Shown piece after piece: positions 43,441 to 54,493 of a DNA stretch of 64,000 nt. The notes under the pieces were generated by a model. The model had not been told where the DNA came from and made no database searches. It worked only from the letters and a program-made list of their open reading frames with translations. Made by a program: the position numbers and the translations under genes. Each line of letters opens with the position of its first letter. Within the stretch, counting starts at the first letter, position 1. The stretch spans positions 314,714,513 to 314,778,512 of the forward strand of contig CM051459.1 in the NCBI GenBank assembly GCA_028095005.1, read 5' to 3'. The DNA is from Rhynchospora pubera. Lineage: Eukaryota; Streptophyta; Magnoliopsida; Poales; Cyperaceae.

Positions 43441-44099
43441 TGCACGCGCTGAATTTCTTGATATATTAGTCCCAGCTTGGTAGACATAATGCAATTTCTT
43501 GATCTACTTAATTTTCCAATTTTTTTATTAACATAATTTTCAAAACAGCGCGTTGCTTTATTTAGATGGTGATTAATCAATTGGATTTTAAAGTACGAGA
43601 CAGATATATCATATATGTCGTGTATTTATTTTTTGATGATTGCTTATTGATAAAAAAAAAAATTCTCTCAGTCTAGTCTATTTCTTACACACCCCGACCA
43701 AATTATTATTTTGCTGATAAATATCGTCTCTCATATGGTTCTATAAGATTGCATAACATGAGAACTAACTATTTGCACGTACGCTTCGAATTTCTTGCTC
43801 TATTTAATTTTAAAATTTTGTTTTATTAGACATGTTATAATAACATAATTTTCAAAATAGCGCGTTGCTTTAATTTATCAAATTGATTTCCGTGTATTAG
43901 TGAAAATCGCATCTCCACCATGAAATATAGATTGTGATTAATAAATTGGATTTTAAAGTACGAGACAGACATATGTCGTGTATTTATTTTTTTGATTGCT
44001 TATTGATAAAAAAAAAAACTTTCTCTGTCTAGTCTATTTCTTAAACTCCACCAACTTTTTATTTTCCTTATAAATATCATCTCTGATTTGGTTCTGCCC
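43441..44099 (+). repeat. Duplicated promoter segment of the AG-peptide gene
   Basis: Copy A (43441-43745) and copy B (43773-44099) are collinear. They share aacataattttcaaaa, cagcgcgttgcttt (A) against tagcgcgttgcttt (B), ggattttaaagtacgagaca, gtcgtgtatttattttt, gattgcttattgataaaa and gtctagtctatttctta. Copy B carries ~54 bp extra. Copy B has the TATA box; copy A has GATAAATA at the same place. Confidence 0.85.
44069..44076 (+). promoter_or_regulatory. TATA box of the AG-peptide gene
   Basis: TATAAATA lies 84 bp upstream of the ATG at 44160, a usual plant distance allowing a ~50-nt 5' UTR. Confidence 0.65.
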
Positions 44100-44159
44100 A
44101 TCTCAAATTTCAAATTGTACCAATTTCAAGGAAAAACATTATCTAGAAATTAGAACGAG

Positions 44160-44369
44160 ATGGAAGTAGCCAGGATGAATGGATCTTTTGTGGCGCTTGT
44201 CATTTTTGCGATGCTAATGCTTAGTACACAGGCGCAAAATACACCTGGCCCATCCCCAATTCCAGCACCTGCCCCATCTCCGGTTCAGACATCCGATGCG
44301 GCTGCCATCATGCCGGCATTTGCCGTCGCTACTTCGCTTGCCATGTTTGTCTTTGGCTATCTCATCTGA
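44160..44369 (+). CDS. Arabinogalactan peptide (AG-peptide), GPI-anchored
   Basis: A 69-residue single-exon precursor. The hydrophobic signal peptide is about residues 7-25, cleaved before QNTPG. A Pro-rich mature core (PGPSPIPAPAPSPV) has the alternating Ala-Pro/Ser-Pro dipeptides that direct prolyl hydroxylation and arabinogalactan addition. Then TSDAAA and a hydrophobic C-terminal segment (MPAFAVATSLAMFVFGYLI) form a GPI-anchor signal. Size and layout match the AG-peptide group of arabinogalactan proteins, cell-surface proteoglycans of the plasma membrane and wall. Translation may start at Met1 or Met6 (ATG 44175). A decayed copy lies at 45212 and a duplicated promoter upstream. Confidence 0.9.
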   Translation: MEVARMNGSFVALVIFAMLMLSTQAQNTPGPSPIPAPAPSPVQTSDAAAIMPAFAVATSLAMFVFGYLI

Positions 44370-45211
44370 AATGTTGTGCTTCATGTCTTGTGTGCACATG
44401 CATAATACTATGGGAGTATCTTGTTAGTATGGAAATATTTACAATAATTTTGTTTGCTCTGTATTTTGTAAATCATTTAACGAAATGCATCCAGGCATGA
44501 TGTTATGCTACGTTTAATAGGTTGTATTTTTTTTTAAATGCGAATACAGATTACCCACATTTCACTTGATATACTAATTTTTTTATTTTACCTTCTTGGA
44601 CATATGAATTTAAATACTATTTGTTTTATCCTTTATTGAGTATTATATTCATTCATTTACAGAAATTACTTCCGATGTAGAAAACCCTTTATTAAGTGCT
44701 TTTTCATATTTCCTATGCTTTTTTTTTCAAAATTTTAAAGAAATATTATTCTAATAAATGTTCTTTCAATTTCATATGAAGTACTAAAACTTAAATACGT
44801 TTTTATCGGAAAATTATCATCAAATTACCGATCAAATAAATCAATGATCTAGAGGTAGATACGTTTTTTTTAGAAAGCTTTTTTTTTCATAAAAAAAAGT
44901 AGGAAGACATAGATTAGCAGAAAAAGAAACACTAGGCACAAACACAAACGTCTAAATTTGCATCTGCAAAAATGTAGCGAAAATTAAATTTTAACCATTC
45001 ATGAAAATTATTGACGTTAAAGAGGCTTACATTTTTATACACTTTGGTTATGACACATCACATATACGCGCGCGCGTCATTCATATAAATCCATCGCGAA
45101 ATCTAACCATCGTCAATAGTACCAATTACATAAACCAAACGACTCATAAGTCATAACAAATTAGAAGGGAAAAAAAATTAATGAAAAAAAAAGACATCGG
45201 AGAAGAGTGAG
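44370..45211. other. 3' flank between AG-peptide gene and its decayed copy
   Basis: AT-rich. A short cgcgcgcg run at about 45066 and the string seven T then agaaagct at 44869-44883, identical to the core of the 19969 micro-insertion. No gene. Confidence 0.45.
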
Positions 45212-45372
45212 ATGGAGGACGAAAGGATCTCTTCTGGCGCTTATTGTAATTGCTATGATGATGCTTGCTACCTGGGCACAATATGCCCTGCCCCATCACC
45301 AATTTCTGCACTTGCTCAATTCCATCGTCTGATGCGGCTGCTGTCGTGCCGGCATTTTGCCCCGCTTCATTA
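45212..45372 (+). pseudogene. Decayed AG-peptide paralogue
   Basis: Aligns by eye with 44160-44350: aaggatct(c)tt(c)tggcgctt, gatgatgctt, ggcacaatatgcc, ctgccccatcaccaattt, tctgatgcggctgct and gtgccggcattt. The signal-peptide part reads GSLLALIVIAMMMLATWAQ in one frame, the Pro-rich part (PAPSPISALA) in a second and SSDAAAVVPAF in a third, so at least two frameshifts destroy it. Several bases are missing after the ATG. The hydrophobic GPI signal is lost. Confidence 0.82.
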
Positions 45373-45530
45373 CAACAAGTATAGGCTTTACCAAGACACG
45401 ATTTCCTTCCAAGAAGTTCTAAAAAATTTAACAAATTTTTTTTTTGCTAGATCCCTTATAGTCTTGCACAACTAGGTCTTGCTAGGTGCTATTGGAAGAC
45501 TTATTTTCGATGTTGGTAAAGATGAAAAAG

Positions 45531-45660
45531 AGTCTTGCAGACAACAATTTTCGCTACACCCTTTGCTTTGATATAGCATGATTATATAGTCTTGCAAACA
45601 ACAATTCTCGCTACACCCTTTGCCTCGACGTAGCATGACTAGATAGTCTTGCTATTTTAG
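45531..45660. repeat. 57-bp tandem duplication
   Basis: agtcttgcagacaacaattt starts a 57-bp unit at 45531 that recurs at 45588 with several differences, and a partial third copy starts at 45645. The word gtcttgc also precedes the array at about 45471. Unrelated to coding sequence. Confidence 0.8.
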
Positions 45661-46000
45661 TTTTGTTTAGTGTATATTATTAAATATATAATAAAATAAT
45701 ATTTTAATATTCCATAATTGTTGCAACACAAAATGGGTCAATTAGCAAGAAATTTACAATCAAGCTAAATTTGTTTATTCGGGTCAGCATAGAATTAAAT
45801 AAACGAAATAATCAGTAATATAAAAGTAACAATTGTGACAATTAATATTATTATTAAAAATAAAAAATCATAATATTGGGAACAACAATCAAACAAAATA
45901 GTAATAATAAAAACTAATTTTATAATTAATATCATTCAACTTTTTTACATTACAACACAAGATCAGGATTGTCAAAAGGAAAAAATTACAAACTAAGACC
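45661..46000. other. AT-rich spacer
   Basis: Nothing recognised. Confidence 0.5.
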
Positions 46001-47950
46001 TCTAAAATTAACATCATGCTAAAGTATATTGTATCAATTAAAACTTCGTCCATTGCATGAGACCAACAGATGACACTCTAAAACTGTTAGCATTTTGGAA
46101 TGAGTTTGAAGAAATTTCGTCTTAGCCATGAGCGTTAAAGCTGTAAAAATCAAATAAATAAATTAGTTATAATTAGGTCTGCAGAGATCATTGTGTATAA
46201 AATAAATCTTCTTATAATCTAAGTATCGATATCAGCTCAAGTCTTGTAATTAATAGATTATGTCCAATCGTTTTATTTGACTAATCATGTCTGATACAAT
46301 ATTTTACTTGTCAGCTTGTTCATAGACGATGATTCAGAACAGATCAAATAGTACAAACTATAACGATACATTAATAAGAATAAAGTATCATTCACTACAC
46401 ATGTAATTAGTATAGAAAGAAAAGATTTTACAAATAGCAATTGAGGAGGGATACCTGAGACAGACTCAGTTTAAAAATCAGCCCACTTTTTCTTTCTCCA
46501 TTATCACCCAAGATGTATGCAACTGATTCCAAACCTATATGCATAGCCAAGAGTTAAATATAGCACAAGTATACATTATTAACTCTTACTTGTCAATAAG
46601 AATAGTCAAGCTCTCTGCTCCATGTCAATATTACCAAATGCTCCTAAACATAAATGAAAAATAAAAATTCAAAGATAAGCAATCAGATTAATTTATTCTA
46701 TTTTATAATAAGAAAACTAATTTTCAATTTTTTATTATCTAAGCACAAGATATTGAATAAAATTATACATGAAAATTAAGAAAATTAATGAAACTTATCT
46801 CTGACAGAAATTAATCAAAATGGGCAAAAGTATCACATATCCAACTAAGGTATCTAATTAAATAAATAATTTGTCAATATAAAACTAATTATCACCAACC
46901 TGCATTTGATTCTTCGCTTATTTGTGTCTTACCTCATCTAATTTTTTTTATAAAATTCATCTGCACATCCATCACCATATGAAACTGCACATCAGAAAGA
47001 ATAATGGAGACTAGAGTAATAAGAACTATTAGGCTCTAATTTCAATTTTCTTTTTCCTTGTTTTTGATTTTTATAGTCTTAGCTTGTCCTGACAACTAAA
47101 TTATTCTTCGATAAAACTGATTGGCTTTGACAATTGACAAACTGCCATAACAGGTGTTTGTTAATGTTCAATTTATCTATGGTGACTCATGTATTAATCA
47201 TGAAAATGACCATCTTTATTTTAACAAGTGGTCAAAGCAGGGAATAATTTTTTAATGATATGGTATCACACTCACAAGTGTTTACACATGTATTCTGTTT
47301 TTACCCTTCCAAGTTCCAACTCAACTTTGATGCACAAGCATAAATATTGTCTGATATTTTATCCCAAATTACTAATCTAAAATTCAATCTAATAACAACC
47401 TAATTAACAAACAATGTAAAAAAAGTAAGAAGCTATCTCACCTAATAGGGATCAATCGAATCAAATCTACTGAACATTCACCTTTTCCTTGAGACCTGGA
47501 ATCAAATCAAATAAAATTGTGTAGGTTCAAACTACATATCAACTATATTCTAACAAATCTGAGCAGTAAAGTAAATTAGAAGCATAAACCCATAGAGAGA
47601 AGATTCAGCAACACAACCACGGAGTTCAAAGGAGAGGCGTCCTTGCCCCTGCAAGTTTCGCATGTAGCATCGAGTCACTGTTAAGGTTTTGCCAATAAAC
47701 GCAGTGGCAAGAAAAGATAAACTAGATTTCAACTGATCGACGGAAGGAATGAGAGAGAGACGAGACAAACAGCGATCGGCGGCGCCGAGAACTGATTTTT
47801 GCGATTTGGAATTTTCTAATGGGTTGGAAATCTTGGAACCTGGGAGACGGAGATCTAGGGTTCTGGGTTGAGAGGAAAAAAGGACTTACGTGGAAATGAA
47901 AGTTTGGGAAAAATTTTAGGTCAATTTTTCGGTCGAAACTTTTTTGATGA
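46001..47950 (-). other. Candidate spliced non-coding transcript or decayed gene
   Basis: On the minus strand several short segments are bounded by good splice signals: 47495-47442 (ttccag before, gtgaga after), 46984-46933 (tgcag, gtaaga), 46643-46590 (tttag, gtaaga), 46534-46455 (tatag, gtatcc), with a last acceptor (ttacag) before 46140. Sizes are 54, 52, 54 and 80 nt. No frame is open across them; the only suggestive peptide is 46534-46455 (ESVAYILGDNGERKSG and onwards). The region upstream at 47830-47895 has a 5'-UTR-like aaccctagatctccg. I do not recognise a family. It may be a long non-coding RNA, an snoRNA-type host, or a decayed gene. Confidence 0.3.
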
Positions 47951-48354
47951 AATTTGAACACCGAAATTTTTGATGAAATTTTAGGAGGTAGGCGGCAAAA
48001 ATATTTATGAAAATACTTTAATAACTGAAACTTCAAATAAAAGATATAATATATAATAAAATATCTTTACATTATATCAATAATAACAAAATAATTATAT
48101 TAAATGTTAATTTATATAAATTTTATAGTTTGCATACAACTCTATCGATATAGAATATTATATTTGTAATCGTTACAATTTTGTATTTATCTTTGAAATG
48201 AAGGATATATTGGTATTAATGAATTTAAGTACTAATGTATGAAAATATCATAAATTCACTTAAATCTAAAATCAGTCACGATTAAGCGTCAGTTCTGATC
48301 AAATCTCAATTTTCGAACTTCTAACAGCCAATCCGAACCGTTGAATGTGTTCTC
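47951..48354. other. Intergenic region with left half of a foldback element
   Basis: 48290-48346 matches one arm of the foldback family at 15054-15418 (atctcaattttcgaac, aatccgaaccgttgaat). Its continuation appears after 48556, so the element is split by the insert at 48355-48548. Confidence 0.55.
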
Positions 48355-48548
48355 TAAAATTGAGATCCGCTGTCGCGCGACATAGCGTGTCGCGCGGTAT
48401 GCTGGCCGTTTGATTAAGATCCAATGAACAAGGGAGCCCCGTGCATGTAACCTAGATTGGTAGGCCTGTAAAAAATGGACCGTCCGATCAAGATCAGACG
48501 GCTCGTAGTGCGCTACACCGCGTATCGCGCAACAGCGAATCCGGATTG
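48355..48548. mobile_element. MITE nested in a foldback element, 8-bp TSD
   Basis: Termini gagatccgctgtcgcgcga and the complement of tcgcgcaacagcgaatccgg form inverted repeats. gtgttctc flanks it (48347-48354 and 48549-48556). The GC-rich tcgcgcg ends and the interior ccgtccgatc/gatcagacgg pair recall the element at 50193-50406. Confidence 0.7.
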
Positions 48549-48556
48549 GTGTTCTC

Positions 48557-50192
48557 CATATTGAAATCTCGTCGGAACCAAAATTTACATTTTTATGAAG
48601 AATATATTAAGTGGTTTGCATTTCATTATGAAAATTGAGAGTCCATCGTATTTGACGGTTTAACTGTCAAACACGTTGAACTCTAGCATTGTTCAAGATA
48701 GATAACTGAATCTGGAGAAAAAAACTATGGAGTTATAACTTTTCAAAATATTTTATTATCTATATATGTGATTAAGCTTAAATAAAATTTTTCAAGCATA
48801 ACATATATTGCTTGCATTTGATACATCGATTTTCATTATTATAAATGTTATTTGAATTAAATCAGTTTTCCATGTATGACCTATGTCATCCATTTATTAT
48901 AATTAAATAAGATCAACAATTTAGATTCAATGATTGCATTTTATATTTTAAAATTATAATGAAAATACCTCCGAAAAAATTTGCGGTGCATAGAAAGTCC
49001 TATGCACTATGGTGCATATTAAACTTTCTCATTTTTTCTTATAGAAATTTATATTTCTTCCTAGATAAAATAAAAAATTAAACTTCAAACATGTCCCGTT
49101 TTGTAAAATAGCGGCATTGAAAGCAGATGACTTTAAATAAAATGCTAGCAAAAAATGTCCCCCAATATTTCGACAAATAAGGACACAAAGTAATTGATAT
49201 TATTTTTTGTTTTATATAAACTGTAGGCAATAAATATATTGTAAAATCAATTTTTTCATTTTAAATGGAGATTTTTTTTTCCGCGTGAGGCTACCATCTA
49301 CATCATCATCAAATCAAAATTTAAGAATCAATGATCCATATTTACTCTGGTTTGAAATTATTTACACTTTTCGTCTAATTGTTTAAAATCTTGAAAGAGT
49401 TTTTTCATTAGTATATAGACTTGGGATAAAAAGGGGGGGGGGCTTTGATGCGCTCCTTAATTTCCTTAAAACAATAAGAAGGAAATAAAAAGAAATTAGT
49501 ATATAACGTGAACAATATCGAGCTGATTATAAGTAGATATTTGTTATTTTATGAAATCTTCACATATAATTTTCTAAAATAACTGCACAGACATCAAAGT
49601 TATTTCCAAAATCTAATGATACATATTTGTTGGAGGATTAAACGTCCTCACAAAAAATTTGAATAGCACACTAATTAATTGCCAGGAGATATGAAAAAAG
49701 AAAAATACCAAAAATGTTTAAGAAACGGTCCCACATGTCAGTGAAACGAAGGAGAATTGAGGGATAATCCAAGATATCAATTTTTAGGTGGAAAAAAATA
49801 TTTAGGAGATCTGTAAGATGGCGCCAATGCCATATGCGGGAAAATTTTTGGAAAGAAAGTTGTATTTGGTATTATCTTTTTATCAGCCTGCAACATATCA
49901 AAAAAGTCTTTCAAGTTAATCTTGCAAATAACATTATTTTTTAGCATTGTTGCTACATAAAAAATTTGTCATGCAGCTTAATCTTGCAAGAACACCAACT
50001 GTGTTGCTAATTGAAAAATCTTACAGTAAAGGTCTTCCTATATACCAGTTTTCTTGTAGTGATTTGCCATGTTTTATTTAACCTGTGAAAAGAAATCGGA
50101 ATTGGTAACTAAAAAAGTACTCACTGAGACAAGTCAAACTACCAACGAGGAGGATAATTTTTTGTTTAGTACAAAAGAGAACAAGGCGCATT
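48557..50192. other. Intergenic region
   Basis: The second half of the split foldback element occupies about 48557-48605. A tgcactatggtgcatattaaac segment (48985-49035) matches the terminus of the 6061 foldback. A G10 run lies at about 49432-49441. No gene. Confidence 0.5.
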
Positions 50193-50406
50193 GGGAACCA
50201 GATCCTCTGGTCGGCAGATCAGAGAGATTCTCTGGTCGTTTTTAGATCTGGGCCGTCTGATTTAATCTTAATGGCTATAGATGCCCCGTGCTAGTACCAC
50301 GATTGATAGGCCCGAAAAAATGTTAACCGTTCAGATTAAATCAGACGGTCCAGATCGAAAACGACCAGGTGGTCGTTTGTAAAAAACGACCAGAGGATCC
50401 GACTCC
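50193..50406. mobile_element. Mutator-like MITE with perfect 9-bp TSD
   Basis: Ends gggaaccagatcctctggtcg and the complement of cgaccagaggatccgactcc are inverted repeats, with a second inner inverted pair (ccgtctgatttaat, attaaatcagacgg). The 9-mer aggcgcatt flanks it at 50184-50192 and 50407-50415. A 9-bp TSD is typical of the Mutator superfamily. Confidence 0.85.
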
Positions 50407-50492
50407 AGGCGCATTGATATGTGGATGGAGGACAAGGCGCATTGATATGTGGATGGAGGACAAGGCACATTTATATGTGGATGGAGGACAAG
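50407..50492 (+). repeat. 28-bp tandem repeat, three copies
   Basis: The unit gcgcattgatatgtggatgg with gaggacaag-type continuation occurs three times in a row. Partial copies lie at 50181-50192 (split off by the Mutator-like insert) and 50583-50597. Confidence 0.85.
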
Positions 50493-50597
50493 TCAAACTA
50501 CCGCTTCATTTGCCATTTTTTTTTTGCGTTCAGGAAAGTTTGCTAGAGAGAGAAGGCGGTAGGTATTTGTGGGAGATGGAGGATAAGGCGCATTGAT

Positions 50598-50745
50598 GGT
50601 AGCGTTTGGATGGGTTGAGAAGAATGTAGAAAGAAGGAAGAAGGAAAGAAAAAAATTATAAACAAACCAAATTCTTCACAAAGTTACACACTTCCTAATA
50701 CTTTTTCCCTTCTTCTCTTCTTCCCACACCTATCCAAACGGAGCC
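50598..50745. mobile_element. Tourist-like MITE with TSD gat
   Basis: Ends GGTAGCGTTTGGATGGG and tatccaaacggagcc, flanked by gat at 50595-50597 and 50746-50748. 148 bp, common core present. Confidence 0.78.
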
Positions 50746-50748
50746 GAT

Positions 50749-51650
50749 ATGTGGATGACAAATTATGTACCTAGTTGATTCAATTAAACAGAGTTGGATG
50801 GAAATTTTAACGGAGTGGTTAAAACTCGACAAAAATCAAAATTTAGTGGTTCAAGAAGAACAAATTAAAATTCGATGACTAAATTTAAATTATATACAAA
50901 GTTTTAGTACCTCTGAAAAAATTTACTTTTTATGTAATCAATACAAATATAATGTATTTTACTAACCAGGTTGCCGGCTGCATTTGACATTGTTGATCTT
51001 TAAAAATTTACAACATTCAAGTTTTTGGACTGAAGTGCCTCCAAGCAGGGAACCATAATTCATGTTATAACAATAATTAACTACATTTTAATTTATGTAG
51101 ATGCACAGAGATGGAAAAATTGTATTTGGTTCGACCAAACGGACACTTCGTTCATATTCAATTATATATTATATGCTAGCTATGGAATAGATCAAGGTTT
51201 TGGGAAAAGAAACCGATATTATTTTGCTTTACAAATTGAAATTGTTATTTAATTGGAATCGATAAGGCGAGCTAGCATAGATAATTTCAGAACTACAAAT
51301 AGCTAGCTAAGATGCATGTCGCCGACGTAAAAGACTAAAAACAAGGCTATGTTAAATTATATCGTCTAAACATCAAGTTCAAGCCGCTCCATAAAAATTT
51401 TAACACAAGGGATGCGAGAATTGATTAAAAACAAAGTGTATCACACACACACTTGTATATATTGAAAAGCATTGCATATAATGAGAACTCAGAAGTTATT
51501 AATTCTGTATAAACATTCAACTTTATGTTCTCAATGCACATGCTACTGTAGCTGCGCTTGAAAACCATAAAAATGGGAAACCAAATGATTATTTGATATT
51601 GTTGGAACTGCCCTCATTAATTTGTTTTATTTGACAAGCAAAGTTTAAAT
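50749..51650. other. 3' flank of the protease locus, no gene
   Basis: AT-rich sequence with nothing recognised. Confidence 0.5.
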
Positions 51651-53343
51651 TCACATAATAGGGTAGGAGGCTTCCAACGCGATACCACACAAGCCTGCTG
51701 TACTGGCAACGTTTCTTTGCATTCTTATGTATCCAGATTCACCCCAAGATGTACCCCAAGAATTTTGCACGATCCAATATGCTGTTCCAGTTGAACACGG
51801 GCCATATCCGACAACCAACACGCCATGATCCAGGTTGGTCCCACATGGTCCAGTAAAAATACCACTTGAGTAGAATTGAAAAGCTGAACCGCTCGCTTCT
51901 ATGGCTACGGATACTGGTTGATTCGCGACAGCATCTTTTAGACAAGATTCGCAATAGGTTGTAACGTCTTGGTAAGATTGTATGGATACAGCATAGTCAT
52001 AGGTCTTTGGATAATTGCAAATGCCCGTCTTGCCGGTGGAACCACTAGTATAATAATAGTCTGACTCGGTGGTAATTCCTCCATTACCAAGAACACATTG
52101 AAAGGCACAGTCCATGGTTCGTCCACTGCAAACATTGCATGAGGGACAACAATCCACTAGCTCCTGCTCTGACAGACTTATTAGTGTGCCAGTTTTGATT
52201 TTATTTATCCCTTCTAGCGCGCCGGTAGCAGAAAACGCCCAACAGCTACCTAAATGTTTAGTGAAAAATGAATTTTCCAGTAATTACCTCAAGTTAGGAT
52301 GGATATAAATCATTGCTCAAATTTAGCTCAAGAATAATTTTGTAATAAAAAATATTGAAAATAGTCAGGGGTAGATGCTGGAATTTATCTACCTTGCTAG
52401 ACTAATTAAGATTTGCAAACCATAAAAAGTATATGCATGTGACCCATCGCAAATCATTGCTCTGTAGAACCTCTATATCAAATTATATGATTCTTATTTA
52501 TTATTGATCAGCCAAAAATTATTATAGATGAAGTTTTGTTAACCGAGAATTAGGATCTCTTACTTGATAACGTTAGCGGAGCCAAAATAATGCTTGGTTC
52601 TGTTTATGGAAATCTATTGTCGACAGGATTGAAAATGAAACCAAATAATTGCAAGATCATTATTTATAGAACAAAAAAACTTGACACTCTGAAATTATGT
52701 ACGCCCAAGTTTTGTAAGAATCAGCTTTCTCGTAACAATACAAATAAAGGGTTATTAGGTGTTTCAAAATTGTATGTCATTGATATATCCCGGGAATTGC
52801 TAAACGGTTGTTTGCTATTGCAATATATTTTGGACTAAAATACCCATCAATCAAGTGGTTGAAGTCGTCAAGGACTTAATTAACATATCGATTGAGTGGT
52901 AATTTAGTCAAAGTCATGTTGCATTAGCAAAAAGATTGTTGTCATAAGCAATTCCCATATATCCAATCAACACAAGTTGGTGTTGCTGTCAAATTTGCAT
53001 ACTTGAAATGTGTAGATTTCTTAGGGGCACGTGAACTCTTGAGTCTAACATATTTTGCGACGAACTCTTTATTAGTCAGGTCAGCAAATTCATTTAGGTC
53101 CACGGTGTATGTAAGATCGGATTGATTTTTTATTGACTCAATAAATTGAAAGTTCGCCTTAAACACCTCAAAACGTTGTTGTTTTTCTACATCACTCTCG
53201 TAGACACGACCGAAGTCTCTCATCCATTTCTGATACACTGATAATAAAGGGTCCTCAGCTGTAGCTGGACAAATTAGAGCAATAAAAAAGAGAAGGCCAA
53301 GCGCTGCAAGTGCATTGGATGCGACACGGAAGGAGATTGCCAT
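51651..53343 (-). pseudogene. Papain-like (C1A) cysteine protease, disrupted between exons
   Basis: Exon 1 (53343-52942) encodes a signal peptide (about 1-29), then an I29 propeptide with the ERFNIN-type helix (EKQQRFEVFKANFQFIESI) and the LNEFADLTNKEF motif, and ends TPTCVDWIYGNCL-stop. Exon 2 (52249-51651, acceptor atttag) begins GSCWAFSATGALEG with the catalytic Cys. It continues through LSEQELVDCC and LDHGVLVVGYG (catalytic His) to IVQNSWGTSWGESGYIRM (catalytic Asn), ending SYPIM. Between VDW and GSCWAF, family members have about 14 residues including the oxyanion-hole Gln; these are absent. No GT donor is seen near the end of exon 1 and no mini-exon in the ~690-bp intron. The usual Gly in the CxGG motif is also changed (VCSGR). 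Intact catalytic triad, but probably unable to make a working enzyme. Confidence 0.82.
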
Positions 53344-53420
53344 TAGAAATGTGCTTTAAAATTATGGACACTTAAAAATTTGAATCTCTTTATTTATTAG
53401 ATAGGCTACTTGGCTTATGG

Positions 53421-53428
53421 TTTATATA
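53421..53428 (-). promoter_or_regulatory. TATA box of the protease locus
   Basis: The minus strand reads TATATAAA starting ~85 bp upstream of the ATG at 53343, the usual spacing. Confidence 0.6.
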
Positions 53429-54493
53429 GGAAAACTTTCTTCAAATCTCTTTCAATAATGTCTTGTACCACGACGTGATTATGCATGCGAATCTATATAA
53501 TTAATTAATTTCTACTTGATTGAGAAAAGCATCCACCATTGAATATTTATTTATTTATTTATTCGAACAAGAAATCAATACAAATAATTAATACATTTTA
53601 ATTTGAGGGTATTACTAGCTATATAACACTGAGTAAATAGTGCGGGCCAAAAAAAAAAAAAAACAGAAAAAAAAGAAAGAAAGCGACTACATTAAGTTTG
53701 CATGTTTTCTTTTATGGGCAAAATCAAATAAGCGTACTGACACCCGAAATCTATACTCGGTGAAATGTTAAGCCAAGATCGTCTTAATTACGTCCAGGAA
53801 CGGAGCTACATTTGCACCCAGTACTATAATTTGATTTTAATTAAAATTATGTTGCTAATTTTAAATAAAGTTGTCTACAAACAATTCACCCGCGAAAAAA
53901 AAAATTTATAAAGTAGTCCCCCAAAAAAAATATTCGTGCCTCCACCCTGCGTACATCTGTTTCTTTAGACTTGGATTTAATTTAATATCATCTTCGTAAG
54001 CGCTGGGCGAGGGACATCGCATAACTTCTATTTGCATACGATCGATTTACCTTGCTTTGAAGAAACTTCAATATTCATAATCATTTTCAGTCAATTTCTT
54101 TTATTTAGCAACTATCTATGTAAATAGAATTTAAAAGTTTTTAATTTATCGTCGGCCAATTACCCTAGATTTCTTATAAAGTTTTGACTTGTAGAATTCA
54201 GGTGCTCATATTTTCTTTTTATTATTTTTATCTACATATTTTTTTCGAACACAGATTTTACCTAGATCGATATTAATTATATTTAAAGCATAGACTCTAT
54301 ATTCTGAAGTTATTGTTGTTTTATTAAAACCATTTGAATAGAGTCCTTAGAATTTTTTTGTTTTGAAATAAGTGAACATAAGTTGCTCACCACTTTTTTC
54401 ATTAAACAAAATACATCTTATTACAATCTTCTCTCAATCATCAACTCTAAAGCATGTCGCACTAGTATCAAAAACTTGATATATATATATATA
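53429..54493. other. Intergenic region
   Basis: A degenerate hAT-like stretch may lie at about 53796-53950 (caggaacggagcta...gcctccaccctg). A (TA)n run at 54479-54492 precedes the foldback element. No gene. Confidence 0.4.

Noticed and set aside
47722..48036. 104-residue minus-strand ORF
   Set aside because: Composition is Phe/Ser/Arg-rich and it overlaps a leader-like aaccctag region. It more likely represents 5' UTR or promoter than protein.
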